Assembly: GCF_030440515.1 (NCBI RefSeq)
Contig: NZ_CP076543.1
Span: forward strand, 6,334,501-6,398,500
Length of the DNA stretch: 64,000 bases
Source of the DNA: Streptomyces xanthophaeus
Lineage (GTDB): Bacteria; Actinomycetota; Actinomycetes; Streptomycetales; Streptomycetaceae
Direction of reading: 5' to 3'
Shown here: piece after piece, positions 7,519 to 14,975 of the stretch
How the letters are laid out: each line of letters starts with the position of its first letter
How positions within the stretch are numbered: the first letter of the stretch is position 1
Program-made: the position numbers and the translations under genes
The notes under the pieces: generated by a model
Database searches by the model: none
The model's input: only the letters and a program-made list of their open reading frames with translations
What the model was told of the DNA's origin: nothing

Positions 7519-8832
7519 TCAGGCGCGGAAGTGGCGCTGCAGACCCTGCCACACGTCGTCGTAGCCGCGCTGGAGGTGATCGGCGCCGGCCGCCTGTGCG
7601 GTGGCGGTGATCGGCCAGCGGGTCTCGAACATGAAGGCCAGGCCGTCGTCGATCTTCTGCGGCTTCAGCTCGGCCGCACTCGCCCGCTCGAAGGTCTCGT
7701 GGTCGGGTCCGTGCGCGGACATCATGTTGTGGAGCGAGCCGCCGCCGGGGACGAAGCCCTCGGCCTTGGCGTCGTAGGCCCCCTCGATGAGGCCCATGTA
7801 CTCGCTCATCACGTTGCGGTGGAAGTAGGGCGGACGGAAGGTGTCCTCGCCGACCAGCCAGCGCGGGGCGAAGACCACGAAGTCCACGCCCGCCAGCCCC
7901 GGGGTGTCGGAGGGCGAGGTCAGCACAGTGAAGATCGACGGGTCGGGGTGGTCGTAGCTGATCGAACCCAGGACGTTGAAGCGGCGCATGTCGTACACGT
8001 ACGGGACGTGGCTGCCGTGCCAGGCGACCACGTCGAGCGGCGAGTGGTCGTAGGTGGTGGCCCAGAGGTTGCCGCAGAACTTGTTGATCACCTCGGTGGG
8101 GCGCTCGCTGTCCTCGTACGCGGCGACGGGGGCCTGGAAGTCCCGCGCGGCGGCGAGGCCGTTGGCGCCGATCGGGCCCAGGTTCGGCAGCTCGAAGGGC
8201 TGGCCGTAGTTCTCGCAGATGTAGCCGCGGGCGTCGGCGTCGAGCAGCTCGACGCGGAAGCGGACGCCGCGGGGGATGAGGGCCATGTCGCCCGGGCGGG
8301 CGGCGAGCAGGCCCAGCTCGGTGCGCAGGAGCAGTCCGCCGCGCTCGGGAACGATCAGCAGCTCGCCGTCGGAGTCGCTGAACACCCGGTCGGTCATGTC
8401 GGCGTTGGCGGCGTAGAGGTGGATGGCCATGCCGGCGCGCTGGGCGGCGTCGCCGTTGCCGCCGAGGGTCCACAGGCCGGCGAGGAAGTCGGTGCCGGGG
8501 GCCGGGTCGGGCAGCGGGTTCCAGCGGAGCCGGTTCGGGTCCGCCACGGACTCGGTGAAGGGCGCGGAACGCAGGGCCCCGTTGTCGATCCGGGTGAAGG
8601 GCGGGTGCGCGGCCGACGGGCGGATCCGGTAGAGCCAGGAGCGCCGGTTGTGGGTGCGGGGCTCGGTGAAGGCGCTGCCGCTGAGCTGCTCGGCGTAGAG
8701 GCCGAGGGGTGCGCGCTGGGGCGAGTTCCGGCCGATCGGCAGTGCGCCGGGGACGGCCTCCGAGCTGTGCTCGTTGCCGAAGCCGGTGAGGTACTCCAGT
8801 GCCTCTGCCGTCTTCCTGGCCTGCTCGCTCAT
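7519..8832 (-). CDS. hmgA: Homogentisate 1,2-dioxygenase
   Basis: Opens the ring of homogentisate to 4-maleylacetoacetate in tyrosine and phenylalanine breakdown; a non-heme Fe(II) cupin enzyme. The sequence is full length (437 aa) and shows family landmarks [19 protein letters not shown] near the N-terminus, [32 protein letters not shown], and the iron-site region [16 protein letters not shown] with its His and Glu ligands, then [16 protein letters not shown]. The ATG at 8832 follows GGAGCGGGAGCAGC; upstream in-frame sequence is not conserved-looking. A 28-bp palindrome sits just upstream, and a GntR regulator follows it. Confidence 0.97.
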   Translation of the reverse strand: MSEQARKTAEALEYLTGFGNEHSSEAVPGALPIGRNSPQRAPLGLYAEQLSGSAFTEPRTHNRRSWLYRIRPSAAHPPFTRIDNGALRSAPFTESVADPNRLRWNPLPDPAPGTDFLAGLWTLGGNGDAAQRAGMAIHLYAANADMTDRVFSDSDGELLIVPERGGLLLRTELGLLAARPGDMALIPRGVRFRVELLDADARGYICENYGQPFELPNLGPIGANGLAAARDFQAPVAAYEDSERPTEVINKFCGNLWATTYDHSPLDVVAWHGSHVPYVYDMRRFNVLGSISYDHPDPSIFTVLTSPSDTPGLAGVDFVVFAPRWLVGEDTFRPPYFHRNVMSEYMGLIEGAYDAKAEGFVPGGGSLHNMMSAHGPDHETFERASAAELKPQKIDDGLAFMFETRWPITATAQAAGADHLQRGYDDVWQGLQRHFRA

Positions 8833-8854
8833 GTGCTGCTCCCGCTCCGTCGAA

Positions 8855-8882
8855 GGAATCCTATGGTCGACAGTAGGATTCC
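8855..8882. promoter_or_regulatory. Perfect 9-bp-arm palindrome upstream of hmgA
   Basis: GGAATCCTA (8855-8863) and TAGGATTCC (8874-8882) are exact reverse complements separated by 10 bp that contain GTCGAC. It lies 23 bp upstream of the hmgA start, in promoter position, and is a strong candidate repressor operator (GntR or IclR type). It does not resemble the repeats in front of the downstream GntR gene. Confidence 0.65.
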
Positions 8883-9041
8883 GTGGCTCGCACGTCAACG
8901 GCGGGCCCGTGCCCGGTCCGGAGATCGGCGGGAAAGGCCGGAAATGGTGTAGGGGGCGACGGGTGTGCGGACGGAGCTGCCGGAACACGGATTCGGTCGA
9001 GGGGGATCCCAAAAGATGAACATTGCTCTACTCTCACGCGC

Positions 9042-11198
9042 ATGTCGTGGACCCGCAGGTTCCCTGCCGTGCCGGCGGCGCTCCTCGCCGCCCTTCTCGC
9101 CCTCCTCTCCCTCCTCGTCGCGGCGCCCGCCGCCAGCGCACACGAGGAGCGCCCGATCACCCTCCCGGACGGCTCCGGATCGGTACCCGAGTACCGCACG
9201 GCGGAGCCCGACCTGATCGTCTGCAAAACCGACCGGCCCGCCTTCGAACGCCGGATATCCGCCTTCCCCGACGAGCTCAGGCAGCGCAACCTCGCCCTGT
9301 ACGAGCGGTGCGAGAAGAGCGGCTACCGGCACCTGCAGGAGGCCGTCGACGCCGTCGACCGGCCCGGGATGAACATCGCGATCCTCCCCGGCCTGTACGA
9401 GGAGGAGCCCTCGCTCCCCGCGCCGACGGGGGAGTGCGCCGCGCTCAAGGCCCCCCAGTCCTCGCTCGGGTACCAGATCCTGTCCTACGAGCAGCAGGTG
9501 CAGTGCCGGCACAACCAGAACCTCGTCGCCATCCTCGGCAAGACGAACCTGCAGATCGAGGGCACGGGCGCGTCACGGCTCGACGTCGTCGTCGACGCCA
9601 AGTACCAGAAGCTGAACGCCATCCGCGCGGACAGGTCCGACGGCGTCTACTTCCGCAACTTCACCGCCCAGCGCACCACCTTCAACTCGCTGTACGTGCT
9701 CGCGGGCGACGGCTTCGTCATCGACGACGTGCTGACCCGCTGGAACGACGAGTACGGTTTCCTGACCTTCGCCAGCGACCACGGGCTCTACAAGAACTGC
9801 GAGTCCTACGGGAACGGCGACTCCGGCATCTACCCGGGCAGCGCCTCGAACATCAACGACGGCCGCGGCTACGAGGTCCCCCGGTACTCCATCGAGATCA
9901 CCGGCTGCCGCAGCCACCACAACATGGTCGGCTACTCCGGCACCGCGGGCGACTCGGTGTGGGTGCACGACAACGAGTTCGACCAGAACATGGGCGGCGC
10001 CTCGATGGACAGCGCCTTCCCCGGCCACCCCGGACTCCCTCAGAACCACGCCAAGTTCGAGCGGAACCTGATCCACGACAACAACCAGGACTACTACGGG
10101 TTCGTCGCCGACGGCACCTGCGCCAAACCGCCGATCGAACGCGGCTACGAGCGGGGCGTGGTCTGCCCGCAGATCTCCATGCCGCCGGGCACCGGCATCA
10201 TCACCGCGGGCGGCAACTGGAACCTCTACGAGAACAACTGGGTGTACGGGCACCGGCGCGCGGGCTTCTTCCTCAGCGCGGTCCCCGCCTTCATCCGCGG
10301 TGAGGAGGCGTGGTCGAAGCAGACCGACACCTCCCACCACAACCGGTACGCCGGGAACGTCATGGGCAAGGACAAGTCCGGCGCCGCCCACCCCAACGGC
10401 ATGGACGTGTGGTGGGACGGCCAGGGGCGCGCCAACTGCTGGCAGGACGGACCCGACGGCTCCACCCCCGGCGCGGTCCCGCAGTGCGGCGACCGCCGGG
10501 GCGAGGTCTCGGGGGCGTCCGCCCGCCTGGTCGGCGAACCGGTCAAGCTGGCCCAACTCCTCGTCTGCGCGGACTACAACGTCCAGGCGCGCAAACTCCC
10601 GTCCGGCTGCGACTGGTACGGCGCGCGCGGACTGGAGCGGGTGGAGACCCAGCTCGCGCTGGCCGTGGCCGCGGTGCTGCTGCTCGTCGGCAGCGTCCTG
10701 TGGTGGCGCCGCCTGCGCGGCTCCCGGCTGGGCACGGCCGCCACGCTGGCCGGGCTGGCGGGTCTGGTCCTGGACGTGGCGGGCTCCACCATGCCCCTGA
10801 CCGCCACCTTCGTCCCGGCACTCGCCCTCCTCCTGCTCGGCCTGTGGTGGACGGGCGCCGGCCTGGTCCTGCGCCCCACCCGCCCCTGGCTGGCCCGCCT
10901 GACCCTGCTGCTGGCCGGGCTCACCCTGCTGGACGCCTTCGACAAGGCCGTCCTGATGATCCCCTGGACCCCTCTGAGCCCCGCCTGGGTACGCGCCCTG
11001 GTCGCCGTGATCTGGGTCCTGTGGGCGGTGGTGGCCTCGGCCCGCCCGGGCACCCCGGCCCGCCCGTCCGGCCCGGGCGGCGACCCTGCGGGCGACCGCG
11101 CCCCGGTCCCCTCCGACCCCGCACCGGCGCTGAGCGCGGCCGCCCCCGAGCCCCCGGCGACCCAGGTGACCCCGACGACCCCGGACCCCGCGCCGTGA
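9042..11198 (+). CDS. Secreted/anchored right-handed parallel beta-helix protein with C-terminal membrane domain
   Basis: 718 aa. An N-terminal signal sequence (RRFPAVPAALLAALLALLSLL... ASAHEE) is followed by a pectate-lyase-like beta-helix region, roughly residues 90-480, with repeated turns such as GVYFRNFTAQRTTFNSLYVL, DGFVIDDVLTRWNDEYGFLTF, GLYKNCESYGNGDSGIYPGS and ITGCRSHHNMVGYSGT. Several Cys are present. From about residue 530 there are four hydrophobic helices and then a Pro/Ala-rich cytosolic tail. No Shine-Dalgarno lies before the ATG. NosD-like or carbohydrate-active folds are alternatives; catalytic residues cannot be assigned. It leads a same-strand cluster with the next genes. 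Confidence 0.85.
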   Translation: MSWTRRFPAVPAALLAALLALLSLLVAAPAASAHEERPITLPDGSGSVPEYRTAEPDLIVCKTDRPAFERRISAFPDELRQRNLALYERCEKSGYRHLQEAVDAVDRPGMNIAILPGLYEEEPSLPAPTGECAALKAPQSSLGYQILSYEQQVQCRHNQNLVAILGKTNLQIEGTGASRLDVVVDAKYQKLNAIRADRSDGVYFRNFTAQRTTFNSLYVLAGDGFVIDDVLTRWNDEYGFLTFASDHGLYKNCESYGNGDSGIYPGSASNINDGRGYEVPRYSIEITGCRSHHNMVGYSGTAGDSVWVHDNEFDQNMGGASMDSAFPGHPGLPQNHAKFERNLIHDNNQDYYGFVADGTCAKPPIERGYERGVVCPQISMPPGTGIITAGGNWNLYENNWVYGHRRAGFFLSAVPAFIRGEEAWSKQTDTSHHNRYAGNVMGKDKSGAAHPNGMDVWWDGQGRANCWQDGPDGSTPGAVPQCGDRRGEVSGASARLVGEPVKLAQLLVCADYNVQARKLPSGCDWYGARGLERVETQLALAVAAVLLLVGSVLWWRRLRGSRLGTAATLAGLAGLVLDVAGSTMPLTATFVPALALLLLGLWWTGAGLVLRPTRPWLARLTLLLAGLTLLDAFDKAVLMIPWTPLSPAWVRALVAVIWVLWAVVASARPGTPARPSGPGGDPAGDRAPVPSDPAPALSAAAPEPPATQVTPTTPDPAP

Positions 11199-11235
11199 CC
11201 CCCGCCCACGCCGCCCCGACCACAGGAGGCCAGCC

Positions 11236-12147
11236 GTGACCGACCGGCCCGACGACGACAACCGGTGCGACGCCTGCGGTACGCCGCCCCGCGCGGCGCG
11301 CAGGCTCCGCCGGACCGCCCGCGCCACGGCCCTGCTCGCCCTCGCCCTGCTGCTCGCGGGCGGCGCGGCGACGGGCTGCGGCGGGCGGGCCACCACCCAC
11401 CACAAGCCCGGCACCAGCCACGAGCAGGCCTCCGGCGGCGTGGGCACCCTGCTCACGGCCACCGACGCCACCGGCCACCGGCTCCGCGAGGTCCCGGCCC
11501 AGGGTGCGCCGGAGGTCCGGCTGACCGTCCGCCCGGACTCGGAGGACGGCTGGAACCTCCAACTGGCCGCGACGAACTACCGCTTCACCCCGGACAGCAC
11601 CGGCGGCGCCGCCCTCCCGGGCGCGGGCCACGCCCACCTGGAGCTCGACGGCCGCAAGCTGGCCCGGCTGTACGGCCCCTGGTTCCACCTGCCGGCGGCG
11701 CAGGTCCCCGAGGGCGCGCACACCCTGACCGTCCGCCTCTACGCCGACGACCACACCGCCTGGGCGGTCTCGGGCAAGCCGGTCGAGGGCACGGCCCAGC
11801 TCACCGCCACCGCCCCGGGCGGGCCGGGCGGCCACAGCCACGGGGACACCCCGCCGCCGGGCCGGACCCCGGAGCCGGAGCAGGCCGACCGCACGGTCGC
11901 CATCACCGTCCGGGACGGCAAGGTCAGCCCGGCCCCCGCCCGCACCGAGCTGCGGCGCGGAGAACGCGTGGCCCTGCGCGTCACGAGCGACCGCGCGGAC
12001 ACCCTGCACGTCCACGGCTACGACAAGGAACTCGCCCTGCCTGCAGGCCAGGAGGCCACCCTGATCCTGACGGCCGACCGCACGGGCCTCTTCGAGGTCG
12101 AGACCCACGAGTCCAGCCTCGTCCTGACCCAACTCCTCGTCCGATGA
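11236..12147 (+). CDS. Lipoprotein with C-terminal cupredoxin-like domain
   Basis: 303 aa, GTG start behind AGGAGG. A hydrophobic segment (TALLALALLLAGGAATGC) ends in a plausible lipobox with the modified Cys near residue 48. The middle part (residues about 90-185) contains HAHLELDGRKLARLYGPWFHLP. The C-terminus (about 215-303) has a cupredoxin-like fold pattern, TLHVHGYDKELALPAGQEATLILTADRTGLFEVETHESS, with two His at ligand-like positions but no Cys ligand, so a classical type 1 copper site is doubtful. It follows the beta-helix gene by 37 bp and may act outside the membrane in metal binding. Confidence 0.8.
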   Translation: MTDRPDDDNRCDACGTPPRAARRLRRTARATALLALALLLAGGAATGCGGRATTHHKPGTSHEQASGGVGTLLTATDATGHRLREVPAQGAPEVRLTVRPDSEDGWNLQLAATNYRFTPDSTGGAALPGAGHAHLELDGRKLARLYGPWFHLPAAQVPEGAHTLTVRLYADDHTAWAVSGKPVEGTAQLTATAPGGPGGHSHGDTPPPGRTPEPEQADRTVAITVRDGKVSPAPARTELRRGERVALRVTSDRADTLHVHGYDKELALPAGQEATLILTADRTGLFEVETHESSLVLTQLLVR

Positions 12148-12761
12148 CCCCACCCCGCCCCGAACCCAGCCCCCTGCTCACAGCTGAGCCCGGGCTGACG
12201 CCTCGGCCCGCAGCCCAGCCGACACCGGGTCCTGTGCCCGTACCGGGTCCTGTGCCCGTACAGGGCCCTGCGTTTGGCCCTGGACCCGTACCGGGCCCTG
12301 GACCCGTACCGGGCCTTGGACCCGTACCGGGCCCTGGACCCGTACCGGGCCTTGGACCCGTACCGGGCCTTGGACCCGTACCGGGCCTTGGACCCGTACC
12401 GGGCCTTGGACCCGTACCGGGCCTTGGACCCGTACCGGGCCTTGGACCCGTACCGGGCCTTGGACCCGTACCGGGCCTTGGACCCGTACCGGGCCTTGGA
12501 CCCGTACCGGGCCTTGGACCCGTACCGGGCCTTGGACCCGTACCGGGCCTTGGACCCGTACCGGGCCCTGGACCCGTACCGGGCCCTGGACCCGGACCCG
12601 TACCGGGTCCTGGGACTGGGACCGCGCCCCGGCCCGCACGGCCTGGTGTCCCGCCCGCGTTCGCGGGCGGCGTCCCGCCCCGGCCGCCCGGACCCGGGCC
12701 GAAGGCCGGGCGGCGGGGTCGTGTCGCCGACGGGACGTCGCCCAGGGCGGGGAGACGGTGA
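12144..12761 (+). CDS. Possible GPVPGL-repeat protein (205 aa), coupled to both neighbours
   Basis: The ATG overlaps the stop of the cupredoxin lipoprotein gene (ATGA), and the TGA overlaps the GTG start of the membrane protein gene (GTGA). Between them is an uninterrupted frame made of MTPPRPEPSPLL..., then 17 GPVPG(L/P) units and a Pro/Arg-rich tail. Composition is elastin- or collagen-like with no signal peptide or membrane helix. Junctions at both ends favour a real, translationally coupled gene. Against it: no Shine-Dalgarno of its own, and an 18-bp repeat keeps other frames open too, so a non-coding minisatellite is the alternative. Confidence 0.4.
   Translation: MTPPRPEPSPLLTAEPGLTPRPAAQPTPGPVPVPGPVPVQGPAFGPGPVPGPGPVPGLGPVPGPGPVPGLGPVPGLGPVPGLGPVPGLGPVPGLGPVPGLGPVPGLGPVPGLGPVPGLGPVPGLGPVPGLGPVPGLGPVPGPGPVPGPGPGPVPGPGTGTAPRPARPGVPPAFAGGVPPRPPGPGPKAGRRGRVADGTSPRAGRR
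12226..12612 (+). repeat. 18-bp minisatellite, 17 near-perfect units plus degenerate edges
   Basis: Units of GGACCCGTACCGGGCCTT run from 12282 to 12587 with exact 18-bp period (17 copies; the last base pair varies CT/TT). Degenerate copies (CCGGGTCCTGTGCCCGTA) flank the array. Because 18 is a multiple of three, each reading frame encodes a six-residue repeat. Copy number is expected to vary between strains. Confidence 0.95.
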
Positions 12762-14119
12762 GCCCGCTCGGGCCGGATCTCGCCCCAAGCGCCGGCGAGG
12801 GGGCCCACGGCCAGGGCGTGGTCCTTCACCCGGCCGATCCGCTCACCTCGCTCGCGCACGGGATCGGGTCCCAGCACGATCTGCCGATCTCTCCCTTCTA
12901 CGCCTTCGCCGGCGCCTTCGCCGCGCTGTTCGTCTCCTTTCTCGCACTCGGCCTGCTCTGGTCCACCTCCCGCTTCCGCGGAGCGCGCTCGGGCCTCGCC
13001 CTGCCCGCCGCCCTCCAGCGGGTGGCGGACGCGCCCACCACCCGAACCGTCCTGCGCGGACTGGGTCTCGCCGCCGCGGCGGCCGTCCTGCTCCACCTCC
13101 TCCTCGGTCCCGACGACCCCGCGCTCAACCCCGCTCCCGGCGCCGTCTACGTCCTCCTCTGGGTCGGACTCGTGCCCGCCTCCCTCCTCCTCGGCCCCGT
13201 CTGGCGCCTGCTCAACCCGCTCCGCACCCTGCACCGCCTGCTCTCCCGCGCCCTGCCCCGCCGCGGCTCCGGCCGCCCCCTTCCCGCCCGGCTCGGTCAG
13301 TGGCCCGCCGCCGCCGGACTGTTCGGTTTCACCTGGCTCGAACTCGTCGCTCCTGATCCCGCATCCACCACCACCCTCCTGGTCGCCGTCACCGCCTACG
13401 CCACCGCCCAACTCCTGCTCGCCGCCCGCTTCGGCGAGCGCTGGTTCGACGACGGCGACGCCTTCGAGGCGTACTCCGCCCTCCTCGCGCGGCTCGCCCC
13501 CCTCGGCCGTCGCAGCGACGGCCGCCTGGTTCTCCGTAACCCCTTCCACGGACTCGACGCGACACCCGAGCGGCCCGGACTCGTCGCCACCGTCTGCGTC
13601 CTGCTCGGCTCCACCGCCTACGACGGCTTCTCCGACAACCCCTCGTGGATCAACGCCATACAGACCTCCCCCCTCGGCCGCATCCCCACGGCCACACTCG
13701 GACTGCTCGGTTCCATCGCCCTCGTCGCCGCCCTCTACTGCCTCTGCGCCGCCGCCACCCGCCTCGTCAGCGGCCCGCACCCCGGCCCGTTGACCGCCTT
13801 CGCGCACTCACTCGTACCGATCGCGCTCGGCTATCTCACCGCCCACTACTTCTCCCTCCTGGTAGTCGAAGGGCCACGCACAGTAAGCATGGCACTCGGC
13901 ACTGACAACGCCCCCGAACCCGTGCCGCCGCTCGGTCCCGGCGGCCTCGCCGCCCTCCAGGTCGTCGCCGTCGTCACCGGTCACGTCCTCGGCGTCGTCG
14001 CGGCCCACGACCGGTCCGTGCGACTTTTCCCGCCCGCGAAGGCGGTGGCCGGACAACTGCCGCTGCTGGTGCTGATGATCACTTACACCGTCGGAGGGCT
14101 CAGCCTTCTGCTGAACTGA
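12758..14119 (+). CDS. Polytopic membrane protein of unknown function
   Basis: 453 aa with about 9-10 hydrophobic segments, beginning FYAFAGAFAALFVSFLALGLLW and ending LPLLVLMITYTVGGLSLLLN. GTG start behind GGCGGGGAG. No ATP-binding or transporter signature that I recognise; the segment GPVWRLLNPLRTLHRLLSR and the conserved-looking HSLVPIALGYLTAHYFSLLVVEGP (periplasmic/membrane His) are notable. Its place after a cupredoxin-like lipoprotein suggests a role in metal or redox handling at the membrane, which is inference only. Confidence 0.8.
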   Translation: MSPLGPDLAPSAGEGAHGQGVVLHPADPLTSLAHGIGSQHDLPISPFYAFAGAFAALFVSFLALGLLWSTSRFRGARSGLALPAALQRVADAPTTRTVLRGLGLAAAAAVLLHLLLGPDDPALNPAPGAVYVLLWVGLVPASLLLGPVWRLLNPLRTLHRLLSRALPRRGSGRPLPARLGQWPAAAGLFGFTWLELVAPDPASTTTLLVAVTAYATAQLLLAARFGERWFDDGDAFEAYSALLARLAPLGRRSDGRLVLRNPFHGLDATPERPGLVATVCVLLGSTAYDGFSDNPSWINAIQTSPLGRIPTATLGLLGSIALVAALYCLCAAATRLVSGPHPGPLTAFAHSLVPIALGYLTAHYFSLLVVEGPRTVSMALGTDNAPEPVPPLGPGGLAALQVVAVVTGHVLGVVAAHDRSVRLFPPAKAVAGQLPLLVLMITYTVGGLSLLLN

Positions 14120-14151
14120 TCCCCCCACGGAACCGAGAAGCGAGGAGCGGC

Positions 14152-14775
14152 ATGATGGACCCCGTGCCTCCCGCCCACTCCCTGCGCCGAACGCCCGTCC
14201 AGCAGCGCAGCGCCGACCGGCTCGCCCGGATCCTCGACGCCTGCGCCGAGCTGCTGGACGAGACCGGGTACGACAACCTCAGCACCCGCGCCGTGGCCCA
14301 GCGTGCCGGCGTGCCGATCGGTTCCGTCTACCGTTTCTTCGGCAACAAGCGGGCCATGGCCATCGCCCTCGCCCACCGCAACCTGGACCGCTATGTCGAC
14401 GGCATCGCGGACCGGCTCGCCGACCTCCCGGCCACCCACTGGCGGCCCGTCGTGGACGCGGTACTGGACGAGTACCTGGCCATGAAGCGCAGCGTTCCCG
14501 GCTTCGCGCTCGTCGACTTCGGCGTGCCCGCGCCTCCGGCCGAGGGGCCTGAGGCGGATCCCAACCATCAGGTCGCCGACCGGCTGACGGAGCTGCTCTC
14601 CGCCCATCTCGCCCTGACCCCGGACGCCACCCTGGAGCGGGCCGTCCTCGTCGCGGTCGAGGCCACCGACGCGCTGATACAACTCGCCTTCCGGGCCGAC
14701 CCGGCCGGGGATCCCGGCATCGTCGCCGAGACCCGGGCGATGATGCACGCGTACCTGGCCCGCGTGCTGGACTGA
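14152..14775 (+). CDS. TetR-family transcriptional regulator
   Basis: 207 aa. Helix-turn-helix region ETGYDNLSTRAVAQRAGVPIGSVYRFFGNKRAMAIALA at about residues 38-75; C-terminal domain resembles TetR_C_17-like members. Two adjacent ATGs (14152 and 14155) follow GAGGAGCGG, so the start is uncertain by one codon. It lies 32 bp after the membrane protein and 200 bp before the molybdoenzyme gene, whose promoter region has a palindrome at 14894; regulation of either neighbour is possible. Confidence 0.9.
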   Translation: MMDPVPPAHSLRRTPVQQRSADRLARILDACAELLDETGYDNLSTRAVAQRAGVPIGSVYRFFGNKRAMAIALAHRNLDRYVDGIADRLADLPATHWRPVVDAVLDEYLAMKRSVPGFALVDFGVPAPPAEGPEADPNHQVADRLTELLSAHLALTPDATLERAVLVAVEATDALIQLAFRADPAGDPGIVAETRAMMHAYLARVLD

Positions 14776-14893
14776 CCCCTTCCGGCCCCGGCCCCGGCCC
14801 CGGTTCCGGCTCCGTTGCCGCTGTCTCTGTCCGGCCCGGGGGAAGTGCCGGCCGTCACCCGTAACCACTCGGTCCCGCACACCCCTCCCCTCC

Positions 14894-14913
14894 ATGCGTA
14901 CCGGTCGGTATGC
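14894..14913. promoter_or_regulatory. Putative TetR operator upstream of the molybdoenzyme
   Basis: ATGCGTACCGGTCGGTATGC contains the 13-mer ACCGGTCGGTATG, identical to the reverse complement of part of the site at 29690-29711, and shares GTCGGTATG with the site at 36874-36895. It is near-palindromic around ACCGGT and lies about 62 bp before the ATG at 14976. Confidence 0.55.
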
Positions 14914-14975
14914 TCGACGCACTCCGCGTGCCCGTACCCGTGCCCGTGCCGCAGACCGCCGCCCCTGGAGGGCCC

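Noticed and set aside
12282..12587. Possible CRISPR array
   Set aside because: The units are head-to-tail 18-mers without variable spacers, and there are no cas genes.
11981..13807. Minus-strand frame of 608 codons across the minisatellite and membrane gene
   Set aside because: The open frame exists because the repeat length is a multiple of three and codon bias leaves antisense frames open; the plus-strand genes have ribosome sites and start/stop overlaps.
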